Positions 45,173 to 57,428 of a stretch of 64,000 nucleotides of DNA are shown here, piece by piece. Positions within the stretch are counted from its first letter, which is position 1, and each line of letters opens with the position of its first letter. The stretch covers positions 186,001-250,000 of the forward strand of contig JBEWZL010000220.1 of assembly GCA_045837725.1 (NCBI GenBank), in the 5' to 3' direction. The stretch comes from Vermamoeba vermiformis. Taxonomy: Eukaryota > Tubulinea > Echinamoebida. The notes below the pieces were generated by a model, which saw nothing but the letters and a program-made list of their open reading frames with translations, was not told where the DNA came from and did not search any database. The translations under genes were made by a program, and so were the position numbers.

Positions 45173-47994
45173 ATGCGACCTGCTGCGCTGCTTTGTTTGT
45201 TCGTTTGTATTGGATTCGCTGCCACAGCGACCGTTACATCCGTCTCTTATTCTCATTCCGCTTGCCAGCCTAGTTATGACCCACGAGATGATTCAAGATA
45301 TCCTTGCGTCCAGCCTTTATGTATGTACAACAAAAATATTTTAAATTTTCGGCATCTGCTTCGCCAATTAGTTAGTCTATAGAGTTATTATACCATACTC
45401 ACGTAATTGTATTATAGCAAGATTTTGGGCGAACTTGAAAGTAGAGAATAGCGGACCAGAGGAACTTTTATCCATTTCTTCTCTGTCTATCAAATCCGAA
45501 GAGTGCAACAACTGCTTCACGAGTTTCCAATACTTAGGAGACTTACCTAGTCTTAAAATCGGTGAATCAACGAATGTTAACGTTTCTTTTGTTGTCCCAT
45601 CCGTTCCTGGCCAATACTTCCCCAAGATCACTATTACCTACGGCAACTCCGTTACTTTTACGTTTGGCATAGAGGTATATCCATAGTATATTATATATGA
45701 ACAAAAAAACTTTAAATTTGAATCGCTCACAACTGACAATTTAAATCCGTTATTAAATTCTAACCACAAATCGGATCTAGGTTACTTGCAGCAACGGAAT
45801 CTTTTGCGATGGTCTTGAGCGCTATGTTAAAGGCCAGTGCGTGTCTGGAGCTCCTCCCTGCGACGATTCTTTCGACTGCACTACCGACATCTGCCACGAA
45901 TCCAACCATACTTGCTCGAGAGTCGTGACGGACCTAGTTAATTGCGACCGATGCTTGAACGACAATAACGGATGCGTCGGAAATTGCACAGGTCTGAATT
46001 GTGGTGACGACGGATGTGGCGGCTCGTGCGGTACTTGCACTAACTCACTCGTGTGTGGCAATGAGGGCTCTTGCATCCAATACTCAACTCTTGAAGGTAC
46101 GTATATAAGTTCAATCTATTTAAGCTGTCATTCCAAAATTAGGACATTACAGTTGTCGAGATTAAAAATAGAGATTGATTTTCTTGCCAATAATTTTATA
46201 CTTTATTATCATTTTAAAGATTTAAGGTGCTTTATAATCAATTTTAAAGATTACAGTTGCAGTATGACAACACTAAATTTTTAATTTTGGAGACTCATAC
46301 GTCTATTTTTAGCAACTTGCCTCAATCCTCTTCCACTATTCAAGAACGATCAAATTGTCTATGGCTTCTCTACTGTAACTGGCGATACTTCTATTGGCGT
46401 TCATGTTTATACTCCGAAATGTAACACCGCATCCACTGCTCGCGAACAGGTAAGACCCTAGAACCTCATTAATTATTATATAATTGCAAAATATAGGCAT
46501 AATTTTGGCTGTTATATTAACTAATGTCAATTGTTGTACTTAGTTCTACACGTTTACTGTGCCTGCAGGCAAGACGGTTGGAGTTGACATTCGATCAATT
46601 GGCTACGACACAGTGCTGGAACTGACCAAGACCTTGTGCGGAGGTCACAGCGACGACCAATTTATCAAGTGTTCTGACGACGCCACGCCTCCGAGCAACT
46701 TAGGTACGGTTAGATCCGGTCACTTTTCGCCCGTCCCTCGATTTTTTTTTATTCGCGAGACTAACGAATGTGTTGGCAGGCTCGAGAGTGTCAGCGTTAT
46801 TAACTGAAGGCACGTACTACGTCATGGTGGACGGCTACAGCGGTGTCGACTTTGGTCCCTTCACATTGGAGTTGAGATTCCGAGACGGCTGTGCACCTTC
46901 ATGTGAGGGTCGTTTCTGCGGTTCAGATGGCTGTGGCGGTACTTGCGGTGAATGTGGCGCAGACGAGTCGTGCAGCGGATTCAACAGATGTTTGGCTAAC
47001 AACTGCCAGCCTATTTGCAACGCTACAGTTGTGTGCGGCGATGACGGCTGTGAAGGCGATTGTGGCACGTGCAACACTAATGCAGGTGAACTGTGCGTCT
47101 TCGACACTCGTTCGTGCAAGATGTTCCCGATCTGTGATCACATGCGACCTGTTTGCAGCGACTGCACGGCCTCACAGTACTGCGGATCCGATTGTCAATG
47201 TTACGACGTCAACTCTGCTATCCCCGATTTGGTCATCAATGCTGATAAACTCCGCTCAGAGATCGTCTTTGAATCCAAGACTTTTGACAACGCGTCTTGT
47301 GCCGTCTATGAAAAGTGCGTTGATGGCTTGGGCGAGCGTCGCTTGATGAGATTCACGGTTGAAGTGATCAACCAGGGCTTGGGTGCATTGACTGCGCCTC
47401 CTCCAGGCACCAATCCTCAATTGTTCCAATGGTCACCGTGCCACGGTCATTTCCACTTCACCAAATTCGCGGAATATTACTTGCTTAGCAGCGATGGCAC
47501 AGTCGTCAAATCCGGCCGCAAGCAAGCTTACTGCATGTTGGACTCTCATATGATACTCGAAGGTCCTAATGTGCCTTGCAAGGGTAAGTACAGTGAATCT
47601 GGATCCGTTACGCGACCAATTATTTTTTGGCGGGAACTTTTCAGTGAACGAATGCTAACGAATTATGTTAGGTCCTTATTCTTGTTCTGAACAAGGAGTT
47701 AGCTCTGGTTGGTCTGATGTTTACGGCAATGACTTGGACTGTCAATGGTTGGACGTCACTGGTATCACGCCCGGAGATTATCAACTGTACATTGCAGTCA
47801 ACAACGAGCGATTGTTCCACGAGATGTCGTTCGAGAACAACGAAGCTATTATTCCGATCACTTTGACCGCGGATCAATTGGCCTACAAACCGACCCCGAT
47901 CTCTACCTTAACCCCTGTTGCAAAGACTAGTGGGGCTAGTGTCATTGGCGTCATTTCTGTAGTTCTTTTCGGCATTCTATTGTCTCTGATGTAA
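45173..47994 (+). CDS. Modular lysyl oxidase with PPC and Cys-rich modules, GPI-type tail
   Basis: About seven exons. A signal peptide (LLCLFVCIGFAATATVTS) is followed by a beta domain (SVPGQYFPKITITYGNSVTF). A Cys-rich module of the type CGDDGCGGSCGTC comes next, then a PPC-like domain (FYTFTVPAGKTVGVDIRS, EGTYYVMVDGYSG). More CG-DGC-G-CG-C repeats lead to a lysyl oxidase domain. That domain shows SPCHGHFHFTKFAEY (copper His cluster), AYCMLDS, GWSDVYGNDLDCQWLDVT and NNEAIIPITL. Lysyl oxidase oxidises Lys side chains on extracellular proteins to cross-link them. The tail (TSGASVIGVISVVLFGILLSLM) fits a GPI signal. The copper ligands are present. The Lys and Tyr that build the LTQ cofactor in animals are not clearly identifiable. 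Confidence 0.9.
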
Positions 47995-48104
47995 ATTACG
48001 ACAATATTGATAAACTTTTATTAATATCAAGCTCGTGTAAAGTGTTTGTCCAAGCTCGGTCATTCTATTAATCGAGTCAATTTTGTTAGGTCATGTTTAT
48101 TCCG

Positions 48105-49942
48105 TTAATTAGTAGTTTTTTGTACAAGATGGCTCTTGCCGTTGATTCTGACAATTCTCATTTTACACAACGAAGTTAGATCCATCACATCCGAGTGCAT
48201 CAATATCGTCTCAGCAATGTGATTGAAGCCTGGCACACCTCCACATACAAAGTGCTTGAATATGCGAAGCCATATCTCCAATGGGAACATGTCAAATGCA
48301 TCTGAACGTGCGATCTGGATCAACATTGTGATAGCTTTGATTATAAGGTCCTGTCGACATCGCTTATTCTTGTCTTGAAGATCCAATATCTCTTGGTGCA
48401 TCTCGTAAGGCACGAACTTGTCTCGCGATAAAACGAGATCTGTCAACGAATCATTCTTTTTCAGTCCTTCGATCAGTGCTTTATATCCTTCAACTTTAAT
48501 GTCTTGGCCACTGATATCAAGATGCAATAAGCATTGATTGGTCTTAATAGCCTTACTTAAGTATCGACAGCCTTCGTCATCGACTTTGCATTCTTTCAAG
48601 TTGAGCCGGATCAACGTTTTGTCAAATTTCAGACCTTCCGCCAGAAATTTGCAGCCTGATGCGCCAACATTATTTAAAAATAAACTTAATGACGTAATTG
48701 ATTTGTTGTTTTTCAACGCGGGTCCAAGCAGATTTGGATGAATGTTTGCTTGCGACAGATCGATCTCGGTCAAAGACTCGTTGACATTTAATAATGCTGC
48801 CACTGTTGGTTGAATAGCGCCGGTGAGTCTGTTATCCCAAAAATCTAGCTGTGTTAATGTCTTATTGTGATGCAGCGAGTCCAAAACAATGGCGATCAGA
48901 TCCGATCCAAATTTATTGCCGGTAATATCAAGCTTTGTAAGGGTCTGATTATGTCTTAAAGTTTCTGCTAATAATTCCACTTCAACTGATGTTATTTGAC
49001 ATTCGTTGTTTCGATATTGTCTGAGTGCGAGTGACAGATCTGTTATTGACGAGTTTTCTTTAAAAGCTTTTAATATCGGAGTTAACAACTCTCTTCGCCA
49101 AATTCTACTTCTTTGTATATGTATTTTTTTGATTTTGTTCTCTTTAATTATATCGCCAATCAACTCCATTTCGTGTTGCCCTTCTAAACCCGGATGTACT
49201 GTCAGATTCGTTATGTTCGGGTGAAGGTTAATTGCTCTAACAAATGCTTCAAATTGTTGTGGTGTATAATTAGATGCAGGAATGCTCAAAGATGTTAATT
49301 TTGTGTTGTTTTGAAGGGCGCTAATGACTGGCTCAAATCCGTCAGGTAGGATCTGTTGAAAATCCGAAAAGAAAAAGCTTGTTATATTGCTGTACTGTAT
49401 TATCTCTGCAATATGATTCAAACATTTTGAATCGGAACTTGCATCGGTAGCAGCGTAGGCTAAGCGCAGTGTTTCAACAGATGTGTTGATCTTCAGTGCA
49501 TCCGCCAAATAATCAATCCATTGTTCTTCACAAGGACATGTGATGCTCTTCACCGTGGTATTGTAAGCAATGCCTTTAGCGAAATTTCCGATATCCTTAA
49601 CGCTCAAAAGCAATCTCTCGTCAGATTCCCAACTAGTTGTTTTTGCTGTTCCTAATACTAATGTTTGTGTTGTTTTAGGAATATCCATCGCCGTACTTTC
49701 TTCTAATTTTGCACTGTAGGTGCTGGAATATTGCTTCCTTAATTTTTCTAACTTTTTCTGCTTGCGTGCCGTTTTTCGCATCTGGATCTCAACTTTAATC
49801 AAATTATTAACAGCGAACAGGATGAAATTAAATTTAATTTTGATTATAAATCATGTTCAAAATCTAATAAACTAAGTCTTACCTCTTGTGGTATTCCTTT
49901 CGTTTCTGAAATATTTTTGACAGTGGACTTCTCTGGTCCCAT
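48105..49942 (-). CDS. Leucine-rich-repeat (RNI-like) protein with F-box-like C-terminus, paralog 1
   Basis: Exon 1 is 49883-49942 (MGPEKSTVKNISETKGIPQE) and exon 2 is 48105-49787, giving about 580 residues. A Lys/Arg-rich N-terminus (MRKTARKQKKLEKL) precedes about 12 ribonuclease-inhibitor-type repeats, for example NQTLTKLDITGNKFGSDLIA and NKTLTQLDFWDNRLTG. The C-terminal 80 residues (DAFDMFPLEIWLRIFKHFV) resemble an F-box placed after the repeats. Such proteins act as protein-binding scaffolds; the partner is unknown. It is a tandem duplicate of the gene at 49994-51688. The 3' ends are nearly identical in DNA although the repeats have diverged. Confidence 0.82.
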
Positions 49943-49993
49943 ACAAAAGACGCAACAAAAATAATAATTAAATTTATAGGAAATTCTGTTCGT

Positions 49994-51688
49994 TTATTTA
50001 TTTATATTCTTTTGTACAAGATGGCTCTTGCCTTTGATTCTGACAATTCTCATTTTACACAACGATGTCAGATCTCTCACATCCGAGTGCATCAATATCG
50101 ATTCAGCAATGTGATTGAAGCCTGGCACACCTCCACATACAAAGTGCTTGAATATACGAAGCCATATCTCCAATGGAAACATGTCAAACGCATCTGAACG
50201 TGCGATCTGGATCAACATTGTGATCGTAGTCACTTTCAGCTCTCGCTGATATTGCCTGTTTCTATTTTGAATAGTCACAATTTCATCGTGAAGTTCGCTT
50301 GGCACGGATCTGTCCTTTGACACCGTCAGATCTGTCAACGAATCATTCTCTTTCATTCCTTCGATCAGTGCTTTATATCCTTTAGTTTTAATAGGCATGC
50401 CACTAATATCAAGACGTAGAAGGCAGGGGTTATATTTAATAGCCTCTGCTAAATACTGACATGCTTCGTCGTTGATCTGACAGTCGCTAATTTTGACGCG
50501 GATCAGCGTTTTGTTGAACTTCAATCCTTCAGCGAGATATTTGCAGCCTTCAGCACCGAACGGATTCATGAACATACTGAGCTCTGTGATCGATCGATTC
50601 TTTTTCAGGGCTAATCCAATCAATTTACAGCCTTCCGCGTTGATCGAAGACTTGGGCAGATCGATCTGGGTCAATGACTCGTTGACACTTAATAACGATC
50701 CTAATGAGCTACAAATATCATTATTTAGGTTATTATCCCAAAATTTGAGGTCTGTTAACGTTGTATTGTGTTGTAACGAGTCTAAAATTATTGACGTGGA
50801 ATCGGATCCGAGGCCGTTGCCGTTCAGATTGAGCTTTGTAAGAGATTGGTGCACTTTTAATACTTCAGCTAGTGCTTCACATTCTATTTTACTGATAAAA
50901 CTGCTTCTTGTCGGGAATTGCAGATCCGTCAATGACGTATTTTCTTTGAGTGCTTCAAATAACGGCAATAACTCGGTGCCTGAGCGGCTTCGTCGTTCAA
51001 TAAGATTTAATTTCTTCAATAAATTATATTTGACTAATATTCCAACTGATTTCATCGCTTCGCTGGAGCAGATGCCGAATTCCGGAAAAATCAAATTTTT
51101 GATATTGGTGTTTCCGTTAATTGCTTCTAATAATGCTGACATGTGTTCTGGTTTGTAACTCAATGACGGAATACTTAATTTGGTCAATGACTTGCTATTT
51201 TTAATCCCGTTTATGAAACGGTCAAAACTCGGATCGGTTGTCGTGTAAGATCCGTCCCGAAGATTGGCTAAACTTAACTGCGCTAAAGTCGTGTTATGTT
51301 GTAACATATCGCCTAGTCGATTTAATATATTGGTCAGATCTGCACCAGCGTTCGACGAATAAAATTGGAGTAGAAGCGCTTGAACGGATTTGTTGGTTTT
51401 TAGAGCCTCGGTGATCGGATTGATGATTTTAATATGCGCTTCGCATGTTAATGACTTAATAGTGCTGTTGTTGGCAAGATACTGAGTGAATAGCTCGTAA
51501 TCTTTCTCGTTTAAATTAACATAATTGCCTTCAATTTTGCTTTTCTCCGTCAATTCCATAACTACCCGCAATACGTCAGTATTTGCCGGGAATATTGTAG
51601 TTGGATTATTTTCGGATTGTAACGCTGAATTATTTGCTGTTTGGGTCAATTTCTCCAATTTTTTTTGCTTGCGTGCTGCTTTTCGCAT
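49994..51688 (-). CDS. Leucine-rich-repeat (RNI-like) protein with F-box-like C-terminus, paralog 2
   Basis: At least 564 residues, starting at MRKAARKQKKLEKLTQ or from an upstream exon near 51760-51830 (MSKIVNTRILEFYVIFESID), whose splice does not clearly join in frame. Repeats such as HQSLTKLNLNGNGLGSDSTS and NTTLTDLKFWDNNLNN match the RNI type. The C-terminus (DAFDMFPLEIWLRIFKHFV, then GGVPGFNHIAE) is almost identical to the neighbour's. The two lie head to tail about 50 bases apart, so duplication is clear. The function is unknown. Confidence 0.82.
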   Translation of the reverse strand: MRKAARKQKKLEKLTQTANNSALQSENNPTTIFPANTDVLRVVMELTEKSKIEGNYVNLNEKDYELFTQYLANNSTIKSLTCEAHIKIINPITEALKTNKSVQALLLQFYSSNAGADLTNILNRLGDMLQHNTTLAQLSLANLRDGSYTTTDPSFDRFINGIKNSKSLTKLSIPSLSYKPEHMSALLEAINGNTNIKNLIFPEFGICSSEAMKSVGILVKYNLLKKLNLIERRSRSGTELLPLFEALKENTSLTDLQFPTRSSFISKIECEALAEVLKVHQSLTKLNLNGNGLGSDSTSIILDSLQHNTTLTDLKFWDNNLNNDICSSLGSLLSVNESLTQIDLPKSSINAEGCKLIGLALKKNRSITELSMFMNPFGAEGCKYLAEGLKFNKTLIRVKISDCQINDEACQYLAEAIKYNPCLLRLDISGMPIKTKGYKALIEGMKENDSLTDLTVSKDRSVPSELHDEIVTIQNRNRQYQRELKVTTITMLIQIARSDAFDMFPLEIWLRIFKHFVCGGVPGFNHIAESILMHSDVRDLTSLCKMRIVRIKGKSHLVQKNINK

Positions 51689-51910
51689 CTGGATCTCAAC
51701 TTTTATTCTAATAAATATTAACTATTAACTATAATATTAACGGTAGCCACAATTTTTCTTACTTGATGTGGTCTATGCTTTCAAAGATAACATAAAACTC
51801 CAAAATTCTCGTGTTCACTATTTTTGACATGCTGAATCAAAATCGCGAGGTCTAAAAATACTGTTTATAATTTACAATTAATAATGAGCCAAACCATTGC
51901 TATGAGCAGA

Positions 51911-54900
51911 TTACTCTCGCAAGGTGACGTCCAGTTGATCCAAATCTCGTAAAATCGAAACGTGCTTTTCTTTCAACGTGACGCCTTTGAGTTCTAATGC
52001 TAGCACTGTCTTATTAATAGCTTTGCTTGCAGCATCAAGCCTAAAAAAACTGCATTAGATCCGGATCTAGAAAACTTCAAAGAGTACAAAACTTACAGCT
52101 GATCCAAATTGAAAGGCTTAGTTAATACTACAAAGTCGTTATCCTGGGGGTTCTTTTTGTTGATAATCACAAGCCGGATCTCGTCTTTGTCTTTTTCGCT
52201 GCTCTCGTCGTCCTTGCCGTTATTATGGTGACCTAACAGCGCCGAAGCAGACTCGCTCAGTGCATTATAACTATATGGTCCATCAAAATGTTGTTGGCGT
52301 AGTCTCTCGCGATCAATTTGTTCTAGAAACAAAAAAGGTTAGAGATCTGTTTACAATTTCCTTATTTGGAAATTCCGCTACGCGAAGTTCTATCTGAATA
52401 ATTACCTAATAAGTTCGTCGCTGAGATTGATTTCCTAAAGTCCTTATTCTTTTCAGGCTTAGACTCTTTTCTCGGCGAGTCTCGAGGAGATACAGGTTTT
52501 TCGATCGAGATCAGATCCTTTAAACTCTTGCCAATTTTTCGCATCGACGGTGTTCTTCGTGTCTTCGACTTCTTGCCTTTATAGTAATTCTTAAATATGT
52601 CTTTAATAAGCGTTTGTCTCGTTCTTTCGGTTTTTTCTTTGAACGGCGGCGCATACATTGAAGCTCTTTCAGCATTAATCACTTGAATAATAAAATTAAT
52701 AAAATATTATAGATAACATATCAATATTACGTACGTTTTGATAATAGGAAGTCTGAAAATGCCGAGTTGTGCTCAAAGACAGGCGGATCTGGCAAGAACG
52801 GAGAATAAGGAGGAACATCCTGTTTGTTGGCAATAGCGACTCTATATTTAACTTTATCGCCTTCCGTGAATGGTTCAATCACGATAAAAACATCTGCAAA
52901 TAAAAAAGGTCAATTGTCATCCAAACTTAGTGTGGTCTCTTGCGCAAAGTGTCAAAGTGTCAAAATGTCATATTATGGCACTTACGATTGAAATGCGATT
53001 TGATGCACGTAGGATCAAACTTTTGCGAGCCCTCTTTGAACACAATTACAGCGACATCATTGCCCAAATGTCGTTTTCGTTCAATTTGTTGCGGGTCATC
53101 CGTCGAGTACGGCAACAAAGTTGACACGTGGAACATGATCTCGAAGCCGTTGTACTCTTGGTATATCGAGTACTTGCCGGTGGTGTCAGCTGCAAATATT
53201 TGCGGATTAATATTGATTTCAGTGAACGGAGTTTTGGTCGGTCAAAGTTGGTCAAACGCAAAACACTTACTTTGCACGTCCAAGCCACCACGGAACTTGT
53301 CAAAGCCTTTCAACTCAATCTTTGCACCCAATAGTGTCAAAAAGTTCGAAAACTCCTGGCTCTCCTCGCCTGCAAGACATTCATTAGTGGATCTGACCGA
53401 AATTGAAATTTCCAAATGTTACTTACGATTGCAAAACATGTCGTTTTCGTCGGTTTGTCCAGGAGTCACGTACAAAACACCAAATTTGTATTGCGTGAAA
53501 ATATCAAGTGTCTCAAACATATTAATTTCTTCGGTCATCGGTTCGTTGATCTAAAAAAATACAAAATTAGCACGCATTTCCTAATTAAGTAATCAATTGT
53601 TTAACGTACCTTCAGAATGCGCCAATCAGCGAGTTCTTCTTTCTCTTTGATCACGCCTTGTTTTTGCAGAATATAATACAACATTTCTTTTTCGCTGTAA
53701 TAGCTTGGCACCGTCGTCCTTACGAGTCCCTATATAACCAATCATCAGTATATATATAACTTGTTATTGATCAAGAAAAGTTTGTGGATCTGTTGCTGGA
53801 GTGATTTCCAAAAATAGAAATTTCAATCGTGCGTACCTGTTTAGTCATAAACAACACTTTAGCGGTGTCTTGAATGACTTCGGTGTTTGTCGTTAAATTC
53901 GGTGAGCTCGGCGGTGAAGTCAATGGCGGTTGATCGTTCGGCAAAATTGAAATAATAAACGCCGTGTCATCAGCTTCATCGTGCATTTTTTCTCCCAAAT
54001 AATTCATGTGCTCTAAAGACAGGTCCATTAGTATTAATTAGTACTAATTCATTAAATCTCGTCCTCGAATTCGAATTTCCAGCGCAGGTTCCAAAATTCC
54101 AAAAAAGAAAAAAGGAAATCAAAACTTTACATCGAGAGGGCTAAGATTTAAATGAAGTGATAATTGTTATATGTCTTACTAATACGTAAATAGACTTACC
54201 TTTGTCTTGGAAGTACTGTCTATAAACCATTGTTTCTTCTTCGAGATCTTCAATTTCAGGTACGGGAGTGTTATAACAAACTCCGTTTCTGCCAAGCTCG
54301 AAGTTCCACTCTTGAATATCACATTTAACTGGCGTGTTCTTTTTAAGATCGCTATTTTCAGCCTAAACAAAAAAATCGTTAGTTGCAGATCCGCATCTAG
54401 ATCCAACACTGAAACGGTTATACTATATCACTTGAATCTTGCAAATATATATATTGATAGTAGGTGGGTAGCTTAATAATATACTTACAAAGACATTGAC
54501 CCAGGTTCGCTTGGCAATGGCACGCGGCCTCGTAGACCACGTGTCAATCGGATGTTTTTTAACGAACTCTCGTGAGACCTATAATCAATTAGAATGATAC
54601 AATATACTACCATATATTGTGCGATGCATAATTAGTTGATTGGACGTACCGAGAAAGCAGCGTTCCAATCGGGCAGATCTCCCGCAAAACTGCTGGTGAA
54701 TTCGTAAATGAAAGCATCGTCGCTGGAAATAAAAATGCCTCCCAATTGCCTGCGTAATATCGAATCGTTAAAATACATTAATATAACCATAACAATCTAA
54801 ATTAAGTTCTTAGGCACCGAAATTCGGATGCGATGTTGCTTTTTTTTCCGTTTTAGATTCGCCTTTAAATTTTAGATTATAGGGAACTATTATAAATATA

Positions 54901-57033
54901 TACTGCCATTACTTACGTAAAATCACCGTTGAATTCGCCCATTTTGTAATTCTTTCCGAACACTTTTTTCGCTGCTTCTTTGCTGCTCGCATTCAAGACG
55001 TATTTTGCACCTCGTTTGCAGTTCGCAGCGCGGTATAAATCTTGTTTGCTGTCAACGTAAATTGTTCCGCTGTATCCCGTTGATTTTTTGAAATTAGCTG
55101 CCTCTTGTGGCGTGCCCATTCCAACGACAATAATTTGAATACCACTAATGTATACGTGTTAATAAGATTATAAAACATTAAGAGAATATAAAAATTTAAT
55201 TAGAAATTATTATTGGACTAAAAAAAAAAATCGATGCAGATCTTTTGCGATCCAGATCTGTCATTAAACGAATATAAATTGTCGCTTAAAGCTATTATAA
55301 TAAATACTATCAATATGGCTATAATATTAACCGCTATCAAAAATAATTTGAGCGTCACTTACAGTTTATCGAACAAGTTTTTCTTTTCTTTCAGGATATC
55401 GATCATTTGTTGCGAGAAAATGCTGCAAAGTAAATTAATAAATTAAATAACAATGAAGCCAATTATTAACTGATATTTACCATCCAAAATGTCGCAATAG
55501 AACGACCATGACGACTTTGTTTTCTAAAATTCGTTGAAAAGAAAAAGCTCTGCCATCAATAGTTCTCAACGTGATATATTTAAGATCTAAATAGATTATA
55601 TTAGTAAATTTAGCACTTAAATATCTTTTTCTAGCGATAAATTGGTTATTGAAAGATCCGCAATAAAAATGCAATTCATCGATAAGATCCTAATAAATTG
55701 TGTATTAAAATTAATATCCGCGTACCAGGAGAGTCAATATGCTCTAATTCTTCGTCGGTTATATCGCTGTCGGGCACTAAATCGTAAATTCGGCCGTTAG
55801 ATCCGAAAAAGAAAATAGTTTCTATCGTTTAGTGATCGTACCAAATGTAGCTAAGGTAGAGTCCTTTTTCCATTCTTTGACGCGGTCTTTAATCGTTTTA
55901 GCTGCCTCTTTAATTTTTGAAAATCCATCGCGCCATTGTTCCTAAAAATAGAAATTAACGTTATAACTCGGTAGTTAACAACGTATAGTATTCTTATCGT
56001 GATATATATGCCCATTATAATTATACATAGCGATTTTTACTCACCAATTCCTTCGCGCCGCGTCCATACAATTGAATAATTTTTTTGCTCTTAGTTTTGA
56101 TTGTGATCGTAGGAAAAGGCTTATCCTAAATTAATTATAATATTAGGACCCATATTGTACGAGGGAATCATATTTTTGATGTCAATTGAAAAATTATACT
56201 CGTGAACGACTATTTTTGGATGCGCATCTAAAAAAAGCATTTAATGCAATTAATAAGCCTTAAATGATATTTGCAATATTTTTGCGTATAATTTTTCTCG
56301 AAAATAGCGAGATAAATAAGGTGATTCAATTCTCGCAGTCCGATCAAAAAAATTTTAGATCACAGGACTGCAATTCCATAGCGGGTAATTCAAATTTTTC
56401 GTGTGAATTACAAAAAATACTCGATATTTAGCAGGTAGATCATAAATACAGCGACTAAATTGTACTAAGCCCGCGCATCCGTTAAATTTTGGCAATGAAT
56501 GGTATCTTTCATCAATTGATTCATTAATTGTAAAATAGGTAATAAAATTACTACGCCATTAAATAAATAATATTTAATAATCAAATTATAGCATTATTGA
56601 TTGCGTTAATTCGAAGAACTTACGGTATAATCTACGTGCGCTCCTTCCAACGGGATGCAGGCTTTTAATTTCGCAGCTTTCATGCCTCGCCATGATTCAT
56701 CACTCCAAGCACATAGATATTCATTATCCTCTAATGTGTACCATGAAAGCTTGTCGTCTTTTGGATTTCCCGTTTCAGCCTTGCGCGCAATCCAGCCTTC
56801 TTTGACAATAGATTGTCTGCGCACCTAAATTAAATATGTTAATATTATACGAGAATAAATAGTTGATTTTTAATAAGGCTCGCTGTAATTTCTTGAGCGG
56901 GCAAGTTCGGCACCGGCTAGATTTGCATTAAAATACAGCATTAAGTTATAAATTTGAGGTAGTAATTTTATATTAATGGAGTCACTATTGTAGACCTCAA
57001 TAATCGTACCTCTACAAAGCTGACTTCAGTCAT
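51911..57033 (-). CDS. PH / peroxiredoxin-like (PRXL2) / RapGAP fusion protein
   Basis: Twenty exons in consistent phase, from ATG 57031-57033 (MTEVSFVE|VRRQS) to TAA 51911-51913; roughly 1,000 residues. An N-terminal PH domain shows KEGWIARKAE, SWYTLEDNEYLCAW, CIPLEGAHVDYT and GRGAKELEQWRDGF. Next comes an AhpC-TSA_2/PRXL2 thioredoxin-fold domain with VVLLRHFGCIFSQQM, IQIIVVGMGTPQEAANFKK and TGYSGTIYVDSKQDLYRAAN, then GEFNGDFTQLGGIFI. Its active site is C-x-x-S, and the Cys codon is split by an intron. A linker leads to a RapGAP domain with YKFGVLYVTPGQTDENDMFC, IMFHVSTLLPYSTDDPQQIE and RKRHLGNDVAVIVF, which includes the Asn thumb. RVAIANKQDVPPYSPFLPDP follows. The tail is Lys/Ser-rich with SPRDSPRK. 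It probably switches off Rap GTPases at membranes. Confidence 0.93.
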
Positions 57034-57428
57034 CTCGTAACGGATCTATTCGCTATTCGCGGGCAAAATGGGAGCGTTTAAATACACGAGTAGATTTCCT
57101 ATTGTGATTAATATGGCTCTCTATTGGTTTTTAGTGCGAACAATGAATTTGCATTAAAAATCAGCCGTCACTTTTCATGTCAATCACGAAACAGCGAGAT
57201 TATTTTTAATTTCAATTCTTATAATAGACGCACATCACCTTCGCCTATCTGGCCAATCAAACCATAATAATCGGGCTTGGACACGTCCAAATACTGATTG
57301 CCACATCGAATCCAGGAGAGCTTTACAAGTTTAGCCAGTATTCATTAAAAGATAAGTATTATTAATTTGAGCGTGAGGTATTGCATTCATTGAAAATAAC
57401 TTTGCAAAAATTTAGACTGATTTCATGT
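57034..57428. other. Intergenic region
   Basis: This lies between the start of the RapGAP gene and the 3' end of the MATE gene. No exon, RNA gene or repeat is recognised. Confidence 0.5.
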
